Shown here: positions 10,922 to 23,200 of the stretch, one piece after another | How positions within the stretch are numbered: position 1 is the stretch's first letter | Layout of the letters: each line of letters begins with the position of its first letter | Assembly (NCBI RefSeq): GCF_026151205.1 | Contig: NC_087082.1 | Coordinates: 9,308,901 to 9,372,900, forward strand | Direction of reading: 5' to 3' | Source of the DNA: Bolinopsis microptera | Taxonomy: Eukaryota; Ctenophora; Tentaculata; Lobata; Bolinopsidae | Length of the DNA: 64,000 bases | Translations under genes and position numbers: made by a program | Notes under the pieces: model-generated | What the model saw: the letters and a program-made list of their open reading frames with translations, nothing else | Databases searched by the model: none | Told to the model about the DNA's origin: nothing

Positions 10922-11253
10922 CTAATGATCAAGTGGCAATACAAGTGCACCCACAATATATTAGCATTTCATCCAAATTTATAAGTAAAATGTCCACTAA
11001 ATTGTGTCACGTAACGTACCTGTCTGTTGATTTGGAAGACAGGATCAGAGTTAAGTGTGTCCATGCCACGAAGAGTAACCGCAGGCCTGCATATGTATCA
11101 CACAGACCACCAGGAGAAGGACTAGCTCCTTTAAAGAGTTTCTATTTCGTGTCACAAGCATCTCTTCGTCGAATAAATACAGCACTGTCACTACCTAGCA
11201 GATATGGTCCTTATAAAGCTAGGGAAAGGTTTTTATGGAGCAAGCTCGAGTAA
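10922..11253 (+). CDS. Candidate terminal exon, unknown protein
   Basis: A good acceptor (CTTTTTCTGTTTCTAG, ending 10921) leads into a frame open for about 110 codons to a TAA at 11253; the first in-frame ATG is at 10990. The product is basic, with a patch RRPAYVSHRPPGEGLAPLK, and I recognise no domain. No upstream exon was found on this strand, and a minus-strand exon lies just 300 bp away, so the model is weak. It may instead be a chance ORF. Confidence 0.3.
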
Positions 11254-13592
11254 ATGAAAGTTAAGCAATCTCAGTATCTCACGTGAGTTCTTTGTATCAT
11301 GATCAGCTCGATCGTTGTTAAGATTATCAGCTTAAACAAAAACTTTTCTCTAACACAGCAAGCATGTGACTGGAGCTTTAATCAGAGATAATGATTCTCG
11401 TTCAGTACTGTTTTTGAAGACTGAATGATATAAGCACTATTATGTTTGCTAATGGTATCCTGACCCGTTCGATTATTTCATCATACGTGGCTTTTGATGC
11501 GATTATTCATGGCCCATTATTGTACCAATCTCATTATATCCTCAGAAAGAAAACATTTGTGCTCGCTCGAGATTATTACTCATACAGAACTAACTATAGT
11601 TGATCTTAGAGTCGATGAAACGAATTGACTGTATTTAGAATTAATATACCAATAGCCTGATCCATTTCTTTAACATTATAATTGATATCACGAACAAAAG
11701 AATGTGACGCCAGTAACGAAACTGATTGAGGGTATCGTTTTCTTTGGCACATGTTTGATCTTGTAGGTTTATACGTTATACAAGATATACCAACCAACAA
11801 TCTACCATCTGACACGAGCACCAAGCTGCTCCGTCAATATTATAAGGGTAGTGAGTATCACCCGTCAAAATTGATCGCTAAAATAGCTGAAAAATGTTAT
11901 CATTGAGTTGAGAAGTAGCGTGGGCTATATGGTAATGGTCTAGATCAGTTCTTCTTTTCAAAAGCTGCATTGAACGAAAAATGACGTATTTCATATTTGC
12001 TACTCAAACAACTAAACTGTCAAACGTATTTTGAAAAGCTGGCCACTTAAAGCTCGGAATATCGATGGGATTACGCTAGACTCTAAATTTAGAAAACAGA
12101 TTTTCGTGTGGTGAGTTTCAATGGAATATCAATAATATATCAATCCGACCCCACATACATAGTAGGGACTGGGTTATTGACAGAGAGAAACAAGTGTTAG
12201 AGGAGTACGACGAGAAGAAGAAACCGAGTTAAAATAAACAAAACTCCGAAGTTTGTCCGTGAAAGATAGCAGTGACTCTACAAATGAGAGTTGAGTGTCT
12301 GAAGTGCGATAGAAAGATGGTAATTATACCGGTTAAGAAAAAGATAGTGTCTGCGAAGTCGAGGGTTGGGTCCGCAGTCCGCACTCGGTACCATATATCT
12401 CATATTACAGATCATGCTCTAGTTGTTAACACTATGGGAATAATTGACCGACTCTATCAGTATCACAAGCACCTTGGACATCACTTGATCATTCATGGCA
12501 CGCTGTACCACTACCAGTCTGTACTACTACTAAACTTTTAACGGGTGATTCTCGTAAAATTTTTGTTCCAAAAGTCAAAGTTAAAGTTAAAGCAAAGTTA
12601 ACAGAATTTCAAATTACTTGCTTTTGGTAATTGGGGTGGTTGTTTGATCTAGTCGCCATTACTATAATAAGCGATAGAGCTATTACCGGTGATGCCGACT
12701 GGTTAAGGTTTAGTTAGGCAGTTATCCGATCAGAATTTTAGCCAATGAAACTGTTACTGGGCGGCGCTCAGCGTGTCATTCCGCCGCGGCTTTATACTAT
12801 TAGCCTGGTCCCCGGGTAAATGAAAATGGTGAATATATCGAAAATTGTAGGTCGCGTTTTCTTTTTAATTTTTGTTAAAGGCTTCAGCTTGAACCGTGAC
12901 CTAGGAACCAAATGTCTTTAACACAACAGAAAGCCATGACCAGGTTTCTGCAGATATCACACCATATTCAGTATTCACCGAATACGATCATTGCTGAATA
13001 TAAAATGAACCAAATTTTAGCAAGATTTACAGTGCTGCTTTTATTATTGTTTAATCAAAGTGTGACTTAACCATTGGACTTATTCAAACAATACGTTCAA
13101 AATTGGGTAGGTTTTACGGCTGCACCTGGCAACACCAACTTGTCGGTTTTATCACAAATCTTATTGTTTTCCGCGCAAAACTTCACAAGTATCCGAAACG
13201 GTGAAAGAAATCGCGGATGTTTCACAGTTTCGCCGATATTTAGGTAACGACTTACTGCGAAATAAAATGCTATAAAACGTGTCCGATAGTTATTGGGAAC
13301 CGTGTCTTAACAATCATTTCGATAGTTGGTGTTGTTGCGTTTAAATAGAGCTGTGCAATGAATCGGACATCTGCCGATATCATTGCGTTTACCGAGATGC
13401 TTAACCGAAATTCTAACACGACAATCATGAAATATTGTAGTACTGTATTCTCGTTCAATTGCTTAGCAACCTTTGATAAAATATGGGTAAAGATCAAAAA
13501 AGGTCTCGATGGAGGTTCGATGAATGAATTACGCAACCTTTATTTTCAGTTGTAACTTACAAGTATTTTTTCTAGTATAATTAATTCCCGAT
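11254..13592. other. Non-coding stretch
   Basis: Contains mini hAT-like copy 5 at 12753-12819. Several short ORFs occur on both strands, but none has convincing splice context or composition. Confidence 0.4.
12753..12819 (+). mobile_element. Mini hAT-like element, copy 5 (67 bp)
   Basis: GTTACTGGGCGGCGCTCAG...GGTCCCCGGGTAA, flanked by ATGAAACT and ATGAAAAT (7 of 8 match). This indicates an older insertion of the same family. Confidence 0.7.
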
Positions 13593-14169
13593 ATGATCGC
13601 TGTTCTGTTTACCGTTCTCGTTGCTTTCTCGTGTGTCAGGTGAATTCTTAAAAACACTATTACTATTTTTTACGTAAAATACTCTGACTATTTAGATTTT
13701 GTCTCCACGGGTTTGAACCTGTTCTTGTTTTCTTTTTACAATTTGTCTCATGAAATTATACTTTTATTTTCATTTTCCTATCTCCATTTCAGCGCTGAGG
13801 GAGATGGACCGCAAGGCATCATGGATCTGATCCCCGGAGACATCATCAATATGATCATCGACCTCATCAAGACTATCGATTTTGAAAAGGTACTTTTTAG
13901 TTTCTTTTGTCCAGCTCTGTCCTTATTCGATTGGAGGTGACACAATACGTACTGACAAATACTAGTTTTTGTGTTGTACAATCTAATGGTAATCTTTTCA
14001 TAACAAAATGTTAATGTACATCTTGAAACGAGTCCTACCCTTACAGATTTGGCAGCTGACCAAGCTTCTTCTGTGTGGAGAACAAGATGTTATGATTGAG
14101 GAGAGGAGTACTGATTATATCAATGCTAGCATCAAAGTCGTCAGATACGCCATCTGTGGCAGATACTAG
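13593..14169 (+). CDS. Small secreted helical protein, cluster gene 1 (subtype 1)
   Basis: Three exons: 13593-13639, 13793-13889 and 14047-14169, all with GT-AG borders, giving 88 residues. Exon 1 codes most of a signal peptide (MIAVLFTVLVAFSCVSA), so the product is probably secreted. The mature part is mostly amphipathic helix, IPGDIINMIIDLIKTIDF (residues about 29-46), then WQLTKLLLCGE and a C-terminal VVRYAICG. The only Cys in the mature part are the two in the CG motifs, which could form one disulfide. Cluster gene 3 shares this form (IDLI.TIDF, W.L.K, VVRYA.CG). Polyadenylation signal AATAAA follows at 14223. Function unknown; the size, helices and three-exon layout recall secretoglobins, but I see no sequence proof. 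Confidence 0.75.
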
Positions 14170-14222
14170 ACAATATCCGGCTTTAGAGTCTTGTGAATAT
14201 GCCTATAAGGATGATGATTGAC

Positions 14223-14228
14223 AATAAA
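14223..14228 (+). terminator. Polyadenylation signal of cluster gene 1
   Basis: Canonical AATAAA, 54 bp after the stop codon of cluster gene 1 and about 195 bp before the next start codon. This argues for separate transcription units. Confidence 0.6.
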
Positions 14229-14422
14229 GTAGAAATACTTAGATTCCAACTTGAACTTGTCTTTCTTCAGCTTTGTTTTGTATTATTGAAATTTCTTCTA
14301 ATTTGATACGTTAAAGTTCAAGTAATAACATTAAACATTAAATCTTATAAACTTTTAAAGTAAAGTTTAGGTTATTGGTAACCACTAACAGTTCTGCCAT
14401 ACTAGGATATAAATCAAGCACA

Positions 14423-15087
14423 ATGAAATTCTTCGCACTTTTACTGGTAGCTTTGGTCGGAGTCAACTCCATCGAGTAAGTATAGCATGGGTTGAAGTAC
14501 GATGGTACCAAGTATATTCTCACACCTTCAATAGTAATTGCATCGATAGATTATGAACATTAACTTCATCAAGTTTAATAGTATAGGTAAGGAGTAACTG
14601 GGATATAAATACATTATCAGGCTCGAGGAAAGATTTCTGGAGGAACTTCACATTGACGACAAGTTTGTGGACCTGCTAATTGACGCTGTTAAGAGTATTG
14701 ACTTCAAGGAACTTGCTTCTGAGGTGAATAAACTTGCTTTGATCGTTCAAATGATCTGCATCATGAGAATGGGGAAGACTTAAAGTATACGTTTTATTGA
14801 AATCTTCCTTGCTTCAAGAATCCAGTATCTTGCTAGTTGCTTAACATTATTAAGGAGACCAGAATCGCCATAATATTCAAATTGGCGAAGTTTATATCGT
14901 TGATCACGAGCCATACTTAGTTAAATTATTAATTTAAATCAACTCCTTCTCTCAGGTAATGGCAACTGCTAAGCTGCTGATCTGCGGTGAGGACAACAAG
15001 GCTGAGGCAGGAAATCTCCAGTTCTCTTTCGAGACCAGCAAACAAGTCATCAGGATCCTGAGACGTGTACTCTGTGGAAAACAGTAA
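14423..15087 (+). CDS. Small secreted helical protein, cluster gene 2 (subtype 2)
   Basis: Three exons: 14423-14475, 14621-14723 and 14956-15087, giving 95 residues. Exon 1 encodes a signal peptide (MKFFALLLVALVGVNS). The mature part has LHIDDKFVDLLIDAVKSIDF, then KLLICGE, a QFSFETSKQVIRI block and the C-terminal RRVLCG. The two CG motifs are at the same relative places as in cluster genes 1 and 3, but the FSFET..Q..RI.RR.LCG block is shared only with cluster gene 4. It starts 254 bp after cluster gene 1. A GATATAAAT box lies about 16 bp before the ATG, which would leave only a very short 5' leader if it is a TATA box. Function unknown. Confidence 0.75.
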
Positions 15088-15368
15088 AACAGCTCTCAAG
15101 AACAAGATGACTTTCAACTTTAGGGATCAACTTCTCTTTTAGGGAATCGAATTCTCTTACAAATACAACGCTAGCGTGATCAAGACTTTTAGTATTTACT
15201 GCTTTCTTAGGAAATTGTAACTGCTAAGATCTATCAAACTATTCAATCTAAACTTATCAGTACCATACTGTGTGACAGTTTTAAACATATTTCATACTCT
15301 TCAAATTAAAAGCTTCAGCAACTTTACCCTGCACTAACCCAACCCCTCCCTGATAGCAAGCTTGCGAA

Positions 15369-15804
15369 ATGAAATTCCTTATTCTAGCCCTGGTGTGTCT
15401 CAGTGGAATCGTGTCTGCCAACGAACAGGATCTTCTTAAGGCCTTCATCCCCGAGGACATTATCCACATGGTTATCGACCTTATCAACACCATCGACTTT
15501 AGCAAGGTTTGTACAGCATGTTTATGATTATCTTCATAACTCAGATATTTGGGGTATAATAAACAGTCTACTGAGATCTTGTAGTTATTAGTAATTAGTA
15601 ATTAGTAATTAGTAATTAGTAATCAGTAATTAGTAATTAGTAATTAGGGAACTGAATCTCATTCCCCCACAGGTCTGGGAGCTGATAAAGATGATGTTCT
15701 GCGGAGAGGAAGGTGATCAACTGGAGAAGAGATCAGCTCTAGATGGCGAGTTCGCTGTCAAAATGATCAAGGTGGTCCGATATGCTGTCTGCGGTGAATT
15801 CTAG
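15369..15804 (+). CDS. Small secreted helical protein, cluster gene 3 (subtype 1, two exons)
   Basis: Two exons, 15369-15506 and 15673-15804, giving 89 residues. The signal peptide (MKFLILALVCLSGIVSA) and the first helix are in one exon: the first intron of the other three genes is absent here. The mature part has IPEDIIHMVIDLINTIDF, VWELIKMMFCGEE and VVRYAVCG, clearly the same form as cluster gene 1. The remaining intron has a (AGTAATT)n heptamer repeat next to its acceptor. Secreted; function unknown. Confidence 0.75.
15584..15648 (+). repeat. Heptamer tandem repeat (AGTAATT)n
   Basis: About nine copies of a 7-bp unit with one variant (AGTAATC), in the intron of cluster gene 3, about 25 bp before the acceptor. 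Confidence 0.9.
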
Positions 15805-16113
15805 AAACTTCCTGAATCAAAATGTCTACGGAATCCTAAAAACTTTCAGCAAACTTCTTGGAGAATTCTTGATGACTTCAGTCAAACTACAATGGATAAT
15901 TTTCTATAGCTTAGAAATGTATAACTTGACGATATTTCACTTTGTTTTATTGATCCTCGAATCAAATTAGTGATGCATATGCTTATCAATATACCATTGA
16001 ATGGTTATTTAAAAGTTTCCTTAATTTTGTTTTCTTTTGGTCGCTAAACTTTAGCAGTTATTTATTTTCTGTTTAGTAATATTTTACTCTAACCACAGCT
16101 CCCCCAAGATAAT

Positions 16114-16836
16114 ATGAAATATTTCGTACTTTGCATGGTCGCCTTCGTGGCAGTTCAGTCCAAGTAAGTTTATGCTAACAACCTTATCTTTTACTAAAAA
16201 ACTCTTCGCAAATATCTTAATGCTTTAATGGTTGATGTATTTCAAATAAGTGACACTGTCACTAACAGCTCTATTATTTCAGCGTTGTAGTTGAGGAACG
16301 TGGTATCTTTGAGGATCTCCACATTGACGAAACTCTCATTGATCTGATTATTGACACTGTCAAAGCTATCGATTTTAAAGAGGTAAGTTATGACTAGTCT
16401 TATGTTACCTCCAGTAATTAATAGCTTTATTGTTCTTCATTCAAACTACCATAAAATCAGGTTTATATTTTTACCTATTGACAGATATATAACTATAACA
16501 TATCATAGTGCATCCAGCAGCTAACACTGTCTATTGTATCCAGCAGCTAATACTGTCTATTGTCTCCAGTAGCTAACATTGTCTATTGTATCCAGCAGCT
16601 AACACTGTCTATTGTCTCCAGTAGCTAACATTGTCTATTGTCTCCAGTAGCTAACACTGTCTATTGTATCCAGTAGCTAACGCCATATTTTTCAGGTAAT
16701 CAAGTACACCAAGATGCTGATCTGTGGAGGTGATGAGCTTGTGGAGGTAGAGTCTGATAAACTGGAGTTCTCTTTCGAGACCCACAAACAGCTTGTTAGG
16801 ATCGCACGAAGACTCCTTTGTGGACGTGAAGATTAG
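16114..16836 (+). CDS. Small secreted helical protein, cluster gene 4 (subtype 2)
   Basis: Three exons: 16114-16163, 16283-16382 and 16696-16836, giving 96 residues. Signal peptide MKYFVLCMVAFVAVQS, then LHIDETLIDLIIDTVKAIDF, KYTKMLICGG, a LEFSFETHKQLVRI block and C-terminal RRLLCG. It is closest to cluster gene 2, so the order of subtypes in the cluster is 1-2-1-2. This suggests that a two-gene unit was duplicated as a whole. AATAAA at 16908 ends the cluster. Function unknown. Confidence 0.75.
16511..16681 (+). repeat. 26-bp minisatellite in the second intron of cluster gene 4
   Basis: About six and a half copies of a unit of the form CCAGYAGCTAAC then AYTGTCTATTGTMT, with few differences between copies. 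It stops about 15 bp before the exon 3 acceptor. Confidence 0.85.
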
Positions 16837-16907
16837 ACGGGAATATCCAATATACGATTACGAGGTGGTCGCCAGGATGATTGAGGACTTAGAATTGAAA
16901 AATACTC

Positions 16908-16913
16908 AATAAA
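16908..16913 (+). terminator. Polyadenylation signal of cluster gene 4
   Basis: Canonical AATAAA, 72 bp after the stop codon of cluster gene 4. Confidence 0.6.
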
Positions 16914-19900
16914 TTTGATAGTCAAGTTTTCGTGGTTATTTTGTTCGAAAGAGATAAAATTGTATTTTGTCTAACCATAATCAAGAAATATTAAAAATCT
17001 GATTTTAATCTGGGTCTGATGCTGATAGTTAAGCAATAGCGAGTAAAATTTAAAAAATGAGAGGGCAAACAGTTTTCGTGCATTGCACAACTAAAGATTT
17101 ACGAAATAACACCAAGGTCCAAGATGATATTTATAACCATTCAACGGTGGAGGTTGATAAATGGTTATGTGAATGATAATTGATAAGTAGGGCGAATATG
17201 GGCGGATTATCATCAAGGCGACATCTTTGACAGCACGATTTGTCGGTGTAGGCTGATAAATGGCTGCCATGGGCGGATACTCTTCAGAGTGACATCAATT
17301 ACAGTATGACACTAAATAAGACGAGACATGATTACACTTCCTCTGACTCGTTTAGCTAGAGCACTAGTCTTTATTCATATCATTTACTCTTTGTGTTACC
17401 ACAGTAACTTACTAGCCGACTGAAGGATCAAATGTTCAGTTATCTGGATCATGTCTGTTACCTTGTTGTTATCTTCAGAGGGATCTTTAGATCTTGTGGT
17501 TGTAGCGTTTTAAGAAACTTTCACTTCGTTATGAGTTTAAAATTGGAACCTGTTTTCAAGGACGAGCACTTGATTTAGATCAGAGTATTCTTCATCCAGG
17601 TCACCCTCTCAGCCATACGAAATGTCATGTTCACATGATCACAGACATCACAACCTGCTTCTTACTCTTCAGAAACATAACGTAGATAGTATGCTGCACC
17701 TGACAGGAGCTCTGACACTGTATATCGTGATGAAAACATGACCTCAGAGCTAGACAATTGATGATAACTCTCCTAACCTCCATTCATGGCCATTCATTTT
17801 GCTTCTCAGAACTACAGATAACGTGTGAAGGTTTAAGCATTGAAAATGGCTGCTGTGGTTTTGGATAATTTGACAGAAGTTGTTAGCTCAACACGTACGA
17901 TTGTTCGTTTTTTCAACCGTTATATTTTCTTGATTATATGGTCTCTAGATTCTATACAACTATAGTAAGCGGAAAAAGCAATAGCAGGAAAATTCCAGAT
18001 AGAATCCATAGCGTATATCGAGTGATTGTATCGTTTATTGGTTAGAATCAATATGAGTAATTAACAATATTCTTAAAACTTGCAGTTGATTTCTTTACAA
18101 AGTGGAGCTTGATATGTAACAATGTAGCACACTGCGGTTCTTTTGTTTGGAAAATAATTGGTATTGTGGTACACGGACCATCCGAGTGTATCATTGTGAT
18201 GTAAAACTTTCTGCAGATTTACTAAACTTTTGCCGTTTAACTCAAACTGACCACCGAGTGTCTTTCCTGTCCTCATTAATTAATTTACAGCGAATCTTTT
18301 GTGTGTTTTACTTCATATTTACCTACAGTTTACCTAGATAAAGAGTAGCAAGTCTCGATTGTTTCCCATAGCAAATAAAAAATGTACAATATACGTGCTG
18401 TATTTCATATACAGTGCGTTCGTCTGACATGCAAAAAGTCTTGTTAAATCTTCCTTTCTGTTAAAAGCCAATCTAATTCTAGAACGAATTATTATGCAGA
18501 TTATTCAACCGACTTGCGCTGGTGGATTACGCGGACCACGTGGCTAAGTCACGTGTACAATTGCCAGGCAATCCACCAGTTGAGTGCTTGCTATTGTTAA
18601 GTATCATATAAAACTATGCTAATCAAAGGGAACGAGTTTTGAGCTTTGAGTTGTTTTAGTTGTCTTTCGTACGTGTTAATTTAAATGGTGAAAATTTCAG
18701 TTTTAGTTTACATAAACTTTTGAAATGTTACGACCACGTGGTCGCTTGCAAGTTAAATACTTTTTGGACTGTTGAGAGGATATGAACACCATATCTATTT
18801 ATAAAATCAGTAAACTGGCTGATAAACTGTGCTAATTTTCCAGAAGCGTTTTTCATCTTGATGCTCTATGTTGTGTATCAAGCAGCAAGTTTTATTCGTG
18901 TGTCGTCAATCTTTGGATATGTCACTATTTTTTGATCTCTCTTCAAAGGATGTGACGTGAAGAGAAGTGTTCCCGAAAGAAAAGTTATTAAGATGACTCA
19001 AGCAAGGACTCTGGTATGCAATCCAAAATCACTTGCTTCATTTTTTCTAATAAACAAGTGCACTTTCCAGGCTGAGAGACAATTAATTTTTGATGCGCTA
19101 AGAAACTTCCTTTACGTTATTTGACCGGACATTGCGTGAACGGACATAATTTTGAACGGTCATTGAAATGAACGACAGGGCCTCCAGCGTCCAATTAATG
19201 TCTGTTCAAATAAAGTCCGATAAGGTAGGTTACTGACCCAAAGTCTTCCGACCAGACGTTTGATCAGTGACTGGCTGTTAGTTTTTCTGGTCCAAATTAT
19301 TTCCTTGCAAATATTAAAAATTGTATTCAAGTCTAAATTGTGAAACTGCACGTGGTTCACTTGGCGGTGCTCTTGATCACTGTATCCACTAGATGGCACT
19401 TACATATTTACATGAAATAAAACGAAGGGCAAAACATTTAAATAATAAAATCACATGTATGGTGGCCGAGGTGGCCAAGAAGGAAAAACTTTAAAAACTT
19501 AATTTCTTAGCCATTCCGTCCACACGCTCACAATTCCGGCTAGAAATCGTGGGAGAAGTGCCCAACTTGATTTTATGTTTCAGATTGGACTAAACTTAGC
19601 TTCGAAAGTGTGTTTTATGGTGGGCTGCATTGGCTCCTGCGCGATGTTTTTTTTGCTGCAGTAAAAAATTTACATATTATGTACTTGATTTTACGGCTGC
19701 TGTTAAAAGTCGACGTGTACTTGAGCTTTACGGAATATGGCCATTGGCCATTATAATCAGTCCGAATAATAATAATAATTATAATATTTATAAAATAAGT
19801 TTACCGGACTGGTAATGGCTGCAATCCGTAAAAATCAAGTAACGTCAATTGTTTACAGCAGCGGAAAGAAAACATTAGTCATTACGACAGAGTAGTCGCG

Positions 19901-20211
19901 CATTCGCCGTTTCCATATATGGAAGAGAGGCTTTCAAAAAATTGGTCGAATCCTAAAAATAAAATAAACATGGCCACCTTAGGTTTGACTGTTCATGAAA
20001 TCATTTTTAAATTAAAGATTTACTTGGCCAGGAAATTCATGTCCAAATAAAGTAAGATAACAACCCTAAAAAATATCGACAATGTCGGCAATTGGGTTCA
20101 AATCAACTATATCTTCACAACATTGAAATAATCCCCTCTACCATTGCCCAACAAATACAATTGTTTTCAAGGCACTTTCAAAGGTAAAGTTAATCCTAAC
20201 AATTATTTCAG
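16914..20211. other. Non-coding stretch between the secreted cluster and the Ser/Lys-rich gene
   Basis: No gene seen. At about 17145-17310 two diverged copies of a 110-bp segment (GGTTGATAAATGGTTATG and GGCTGATAAATGGCTGCC) lie in tandem, with several TGATAA (GATA-type) sites. At about 18517-18577 a 10-bp inverted repeat CTGGTGGATT / AATCCACCAG encloses two CACGTG sites. At about 19683 and 19828 CTTGATTTTACG occurs inverted. Confidence 0.4.
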
Positions 20212-23200
20212 GAGGTTGGAGAGCAATCTGCCGCCAAGGAAACGGGTGATTTATTTAAATTATTATAGCCAAGAACTATCATGACCACCTTCGGCGTACA
20301 AAGATTTATAATGGACAACATCAGTTCATTATACCTCAAACGTTGATCGTCAATTAAATTGTTAATTAGATGAAGCATATTAATTCTAACGCACAAGCAT
20401 TTCAGGGGTAACAGAAGTCAGCAAGGCACCATCAACATCGCAAAATCCATCCGAAAAGGCGCCAGCAACGCCACAGGAGCTGGCTGAGAAGGCACCATCG
20501 ACGACACCAAAGCCTGCTGAAAAGGCACCATCAACAACACCAAAGCCTGCTGAGAAGGCACCATCGACGACACCAAAGCCTGCTGAGAAGGCACCATCAA
20601 CGCCACAGGAGCTGGCTGAGAAGGCACCATCAACAACACCAAAGCCTGCTGAGAAGGCACCATCAACGCCACAAAAGCCAACTGAAAAGGAACCATCAAC
20701 CACACAAATGCCAGCTGAAAAGGCACTATCAACGACACCAAAGCCAGCTGAAAAGGCACCATCGACGACACCAAAGCCTGCTGAAAAGGCATCATCAACA
20801 ACACCAAAGCCATCTGAAAAGGCACCATCGACGCCACAAAAGCCAGTTGAAAAGGCACCATCGACAACACCAAAGCCTGCTGAAAAGGCACCATCAACAA
20901 CACCAAAGCCTGCTGAAAAGGTACCATCAACAACACCAAAGCCTGATGAAAAGGTATCATCAACAACGCCAAAGCCTGCTGAAAAGGAACCAACAACGCC
21001 ACAAAAGCCAGCCGAAAAGGCACCATCAAAGCCAGCTGAAAAAAGATCTCCTTCCTCAGGATCAACGAAATCACGTTCTTTGACACCCCACGAGCGGGAA
21101 ACTGCAGCAATTGTGGAGCATCTCCGTGGGGAGTCCCAACAAAGCACTCTTTCCAGCAAAGGTGCCACAGGTGTCCCATCAGAGTCTAAACCTAAGACAC
21201 AAGGAAATAAAGAAGAAAAGGAGAGGGCTCCTTCAAGGGAAGATAGCTACTCATACTCGGAAGCTTTTGAGACGCCTCAACAGAGCTTCATAAAATCTAA
21301 AGATGTATCTTTCGTCGACTCAATTGCAAGCAAAAAGTCCAAAGATAAACGGGAATCGAAAAATGACAACTATTCCTCGGATTCTTCAGCATCTTCCAAA
21401 AGCAGCAGGTCCTCCCAATCATCAAAGAGTAGCAAATCTTCAAGGAGCTCTAGAAGCAGCCGCTCTTCCCACTCTTCAAAAAGCAAGCATTCGTCGAGAA
21501 GTTCTTCAAGCTCTTCGAGTAGAGGCAAGTCTCCTAAAAGCAAAAAGGCTGCTAAGTCTCCCAAAAGCCAGAAATCCGCTAGATCCCCAATAAGTAGACA
21601 ATCTTCATCCGTTTCAAAAGAAAAATCTTCCGCTTCGATTGCTAAGAACGTCAAGAAATCTGAATCTGGCATGTTCACTCCAGATGTTGAAGAAACTGCA
21701 AACCTTGTCGCTGCTGTTGGCAAAGACAAATCGTCCGCTTCAATTGATAAAAAGTTTGAATCAGGCATATTAACTCCAGATACCAAAGAAGCCGCAATCT
21801 TACTCTCTGCAGCTGGAAAAGAAAAATCATCAGCCTCTTCAAAAGATGTCAAGACTCCAAAGCCAGAAAAAGACCAATCTTCAAAGGATGTCAAGACTCC
21901 AAAGCCAGAAAAAGACCAATCTTCAAAGGATGCCAAGACTCCAAAGCCAGAAAAAGACCAATCTTCAAAGGATGCCAAGACTCCAAAGCCATACAAAGAC
22001 CAATCTATGTCCGTGACTGGCTTGAAACTAGATTCGATCAATAAAAATCTGCCGACATTGGATGTTAAAAAGTTGGGCGGTGACAGCGAAGTTGAAACGT
22101 CTGTGTCAGCAACTGCTGAAAAGATAAGCAAACCAGATGTTTCACTTAAAACAGAAAAATCAGAATCCATACCTTCTGTTTCACCAAACGTACCTGCCGT
22201 GGCGACAACCGAAGTTGCGAAATCAGAAGTGAAATCTGCAACTTCAGTGGTCGAAAGTTCAGTAGCAGTTGCTGAAACTTCGGTTTCAGTTAAAAAGGCA
22301 ATTGGTGTCGACGAAAAGGTTGTTGAGCAGACTGGTAAGCTGAGTACACCCAAAAAAGATGCTGAAATCTCACTCTCCAAACCGAAAACTCCAAAAGGTA
22401 CTCAGGGGGAAAACAAAGTTATCAGTGAATCAATAAAAGTGGAACACGAAATCAAAGAAATCAAAAATGAATTTGATCTGAAGGCTCAGTCATCGATCGC
22501 TGAAACAACAAAATCCAGAAAGTCGAGCGCCAAAAGTAAGAAATCCAGGAAGTCAAGTGCGGAATCGAACAAACGTAGCAAAAATTCAGACTCAGACAGT
22601 TCCGATGAAGACGGAAAGAAAGGTGTATCAATTGCTATTAAAAAGGAGATGGAGTTCGAAACAGGAGTCCTGCAAACTAAAGAAAAGGTGGTTGAAAAGC
22701 TGGATGCGCCAAAATTGGATAAGATTAATGTAGCGGACGATTTAGAGAAGAAGTCTAGAGCTAGCAAATCTGGTAGGTCCTCCAAATCAAGAAAGTCTTC
22801 TGAATCATCTGATAAATCAGGGAGTGACTATTCATTCGATTCAGCGACTCCTCGGCCACAATCTGATCAAAGATCACGCACCACTTCAGGTACCTTGACA
22901 CCGACGAGGAAAAGCCCTGCTCAAAGATCTGATTCAGATCAAACCGGTAGTGCTTCCAAACAATCTCCACAATCAAAGCCGATCAGCAGATTGTCTCCAA
23001 AAAGTGAGTCAAAGAAAGAAGGAGAATTTGGGTTAGATTTAAAATTAAAGAGCCCAACAAAAGATCAAGATAAGAGTTCAAAAGGAGGGATGGGATTAGA
23101 TCTAAAATTAAAAAGCCCAAATCACGACAATAGCTCAAAAGGAAGCTCAAGAGCTTCTTCAGTTATCAGTCCTCTGAAACCTATGAGGAGTCCACAGAAA

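Noticed and set aside
11606-11824. 72-codon minus-strand ORF
   Set aside because: Not linked in phase to the minus-strand exon at 10370-10612 and no motif seen.
12272-12541. 89-codon plus-strand ORF
   Set aside because: No motif, no splice or promoter context; composition not distinct from random AT-rich sequence.
20172-20183. Possible 12-bp microexon (GCACTTTCAAAG) before the Ser/Lys-rich gene exons
   Set aside because: Borders fit AG/GT and phase 0, but a 12-bp match is too likely by chance to report without transcript data.
20386-22380. Long minus-strand ORFs opposite the Ser/Lys-rich exon
   Set aside because: They mirror the repeat and biased codon composition of the plus-strand exon; the plus frame is much longer and has splice support.
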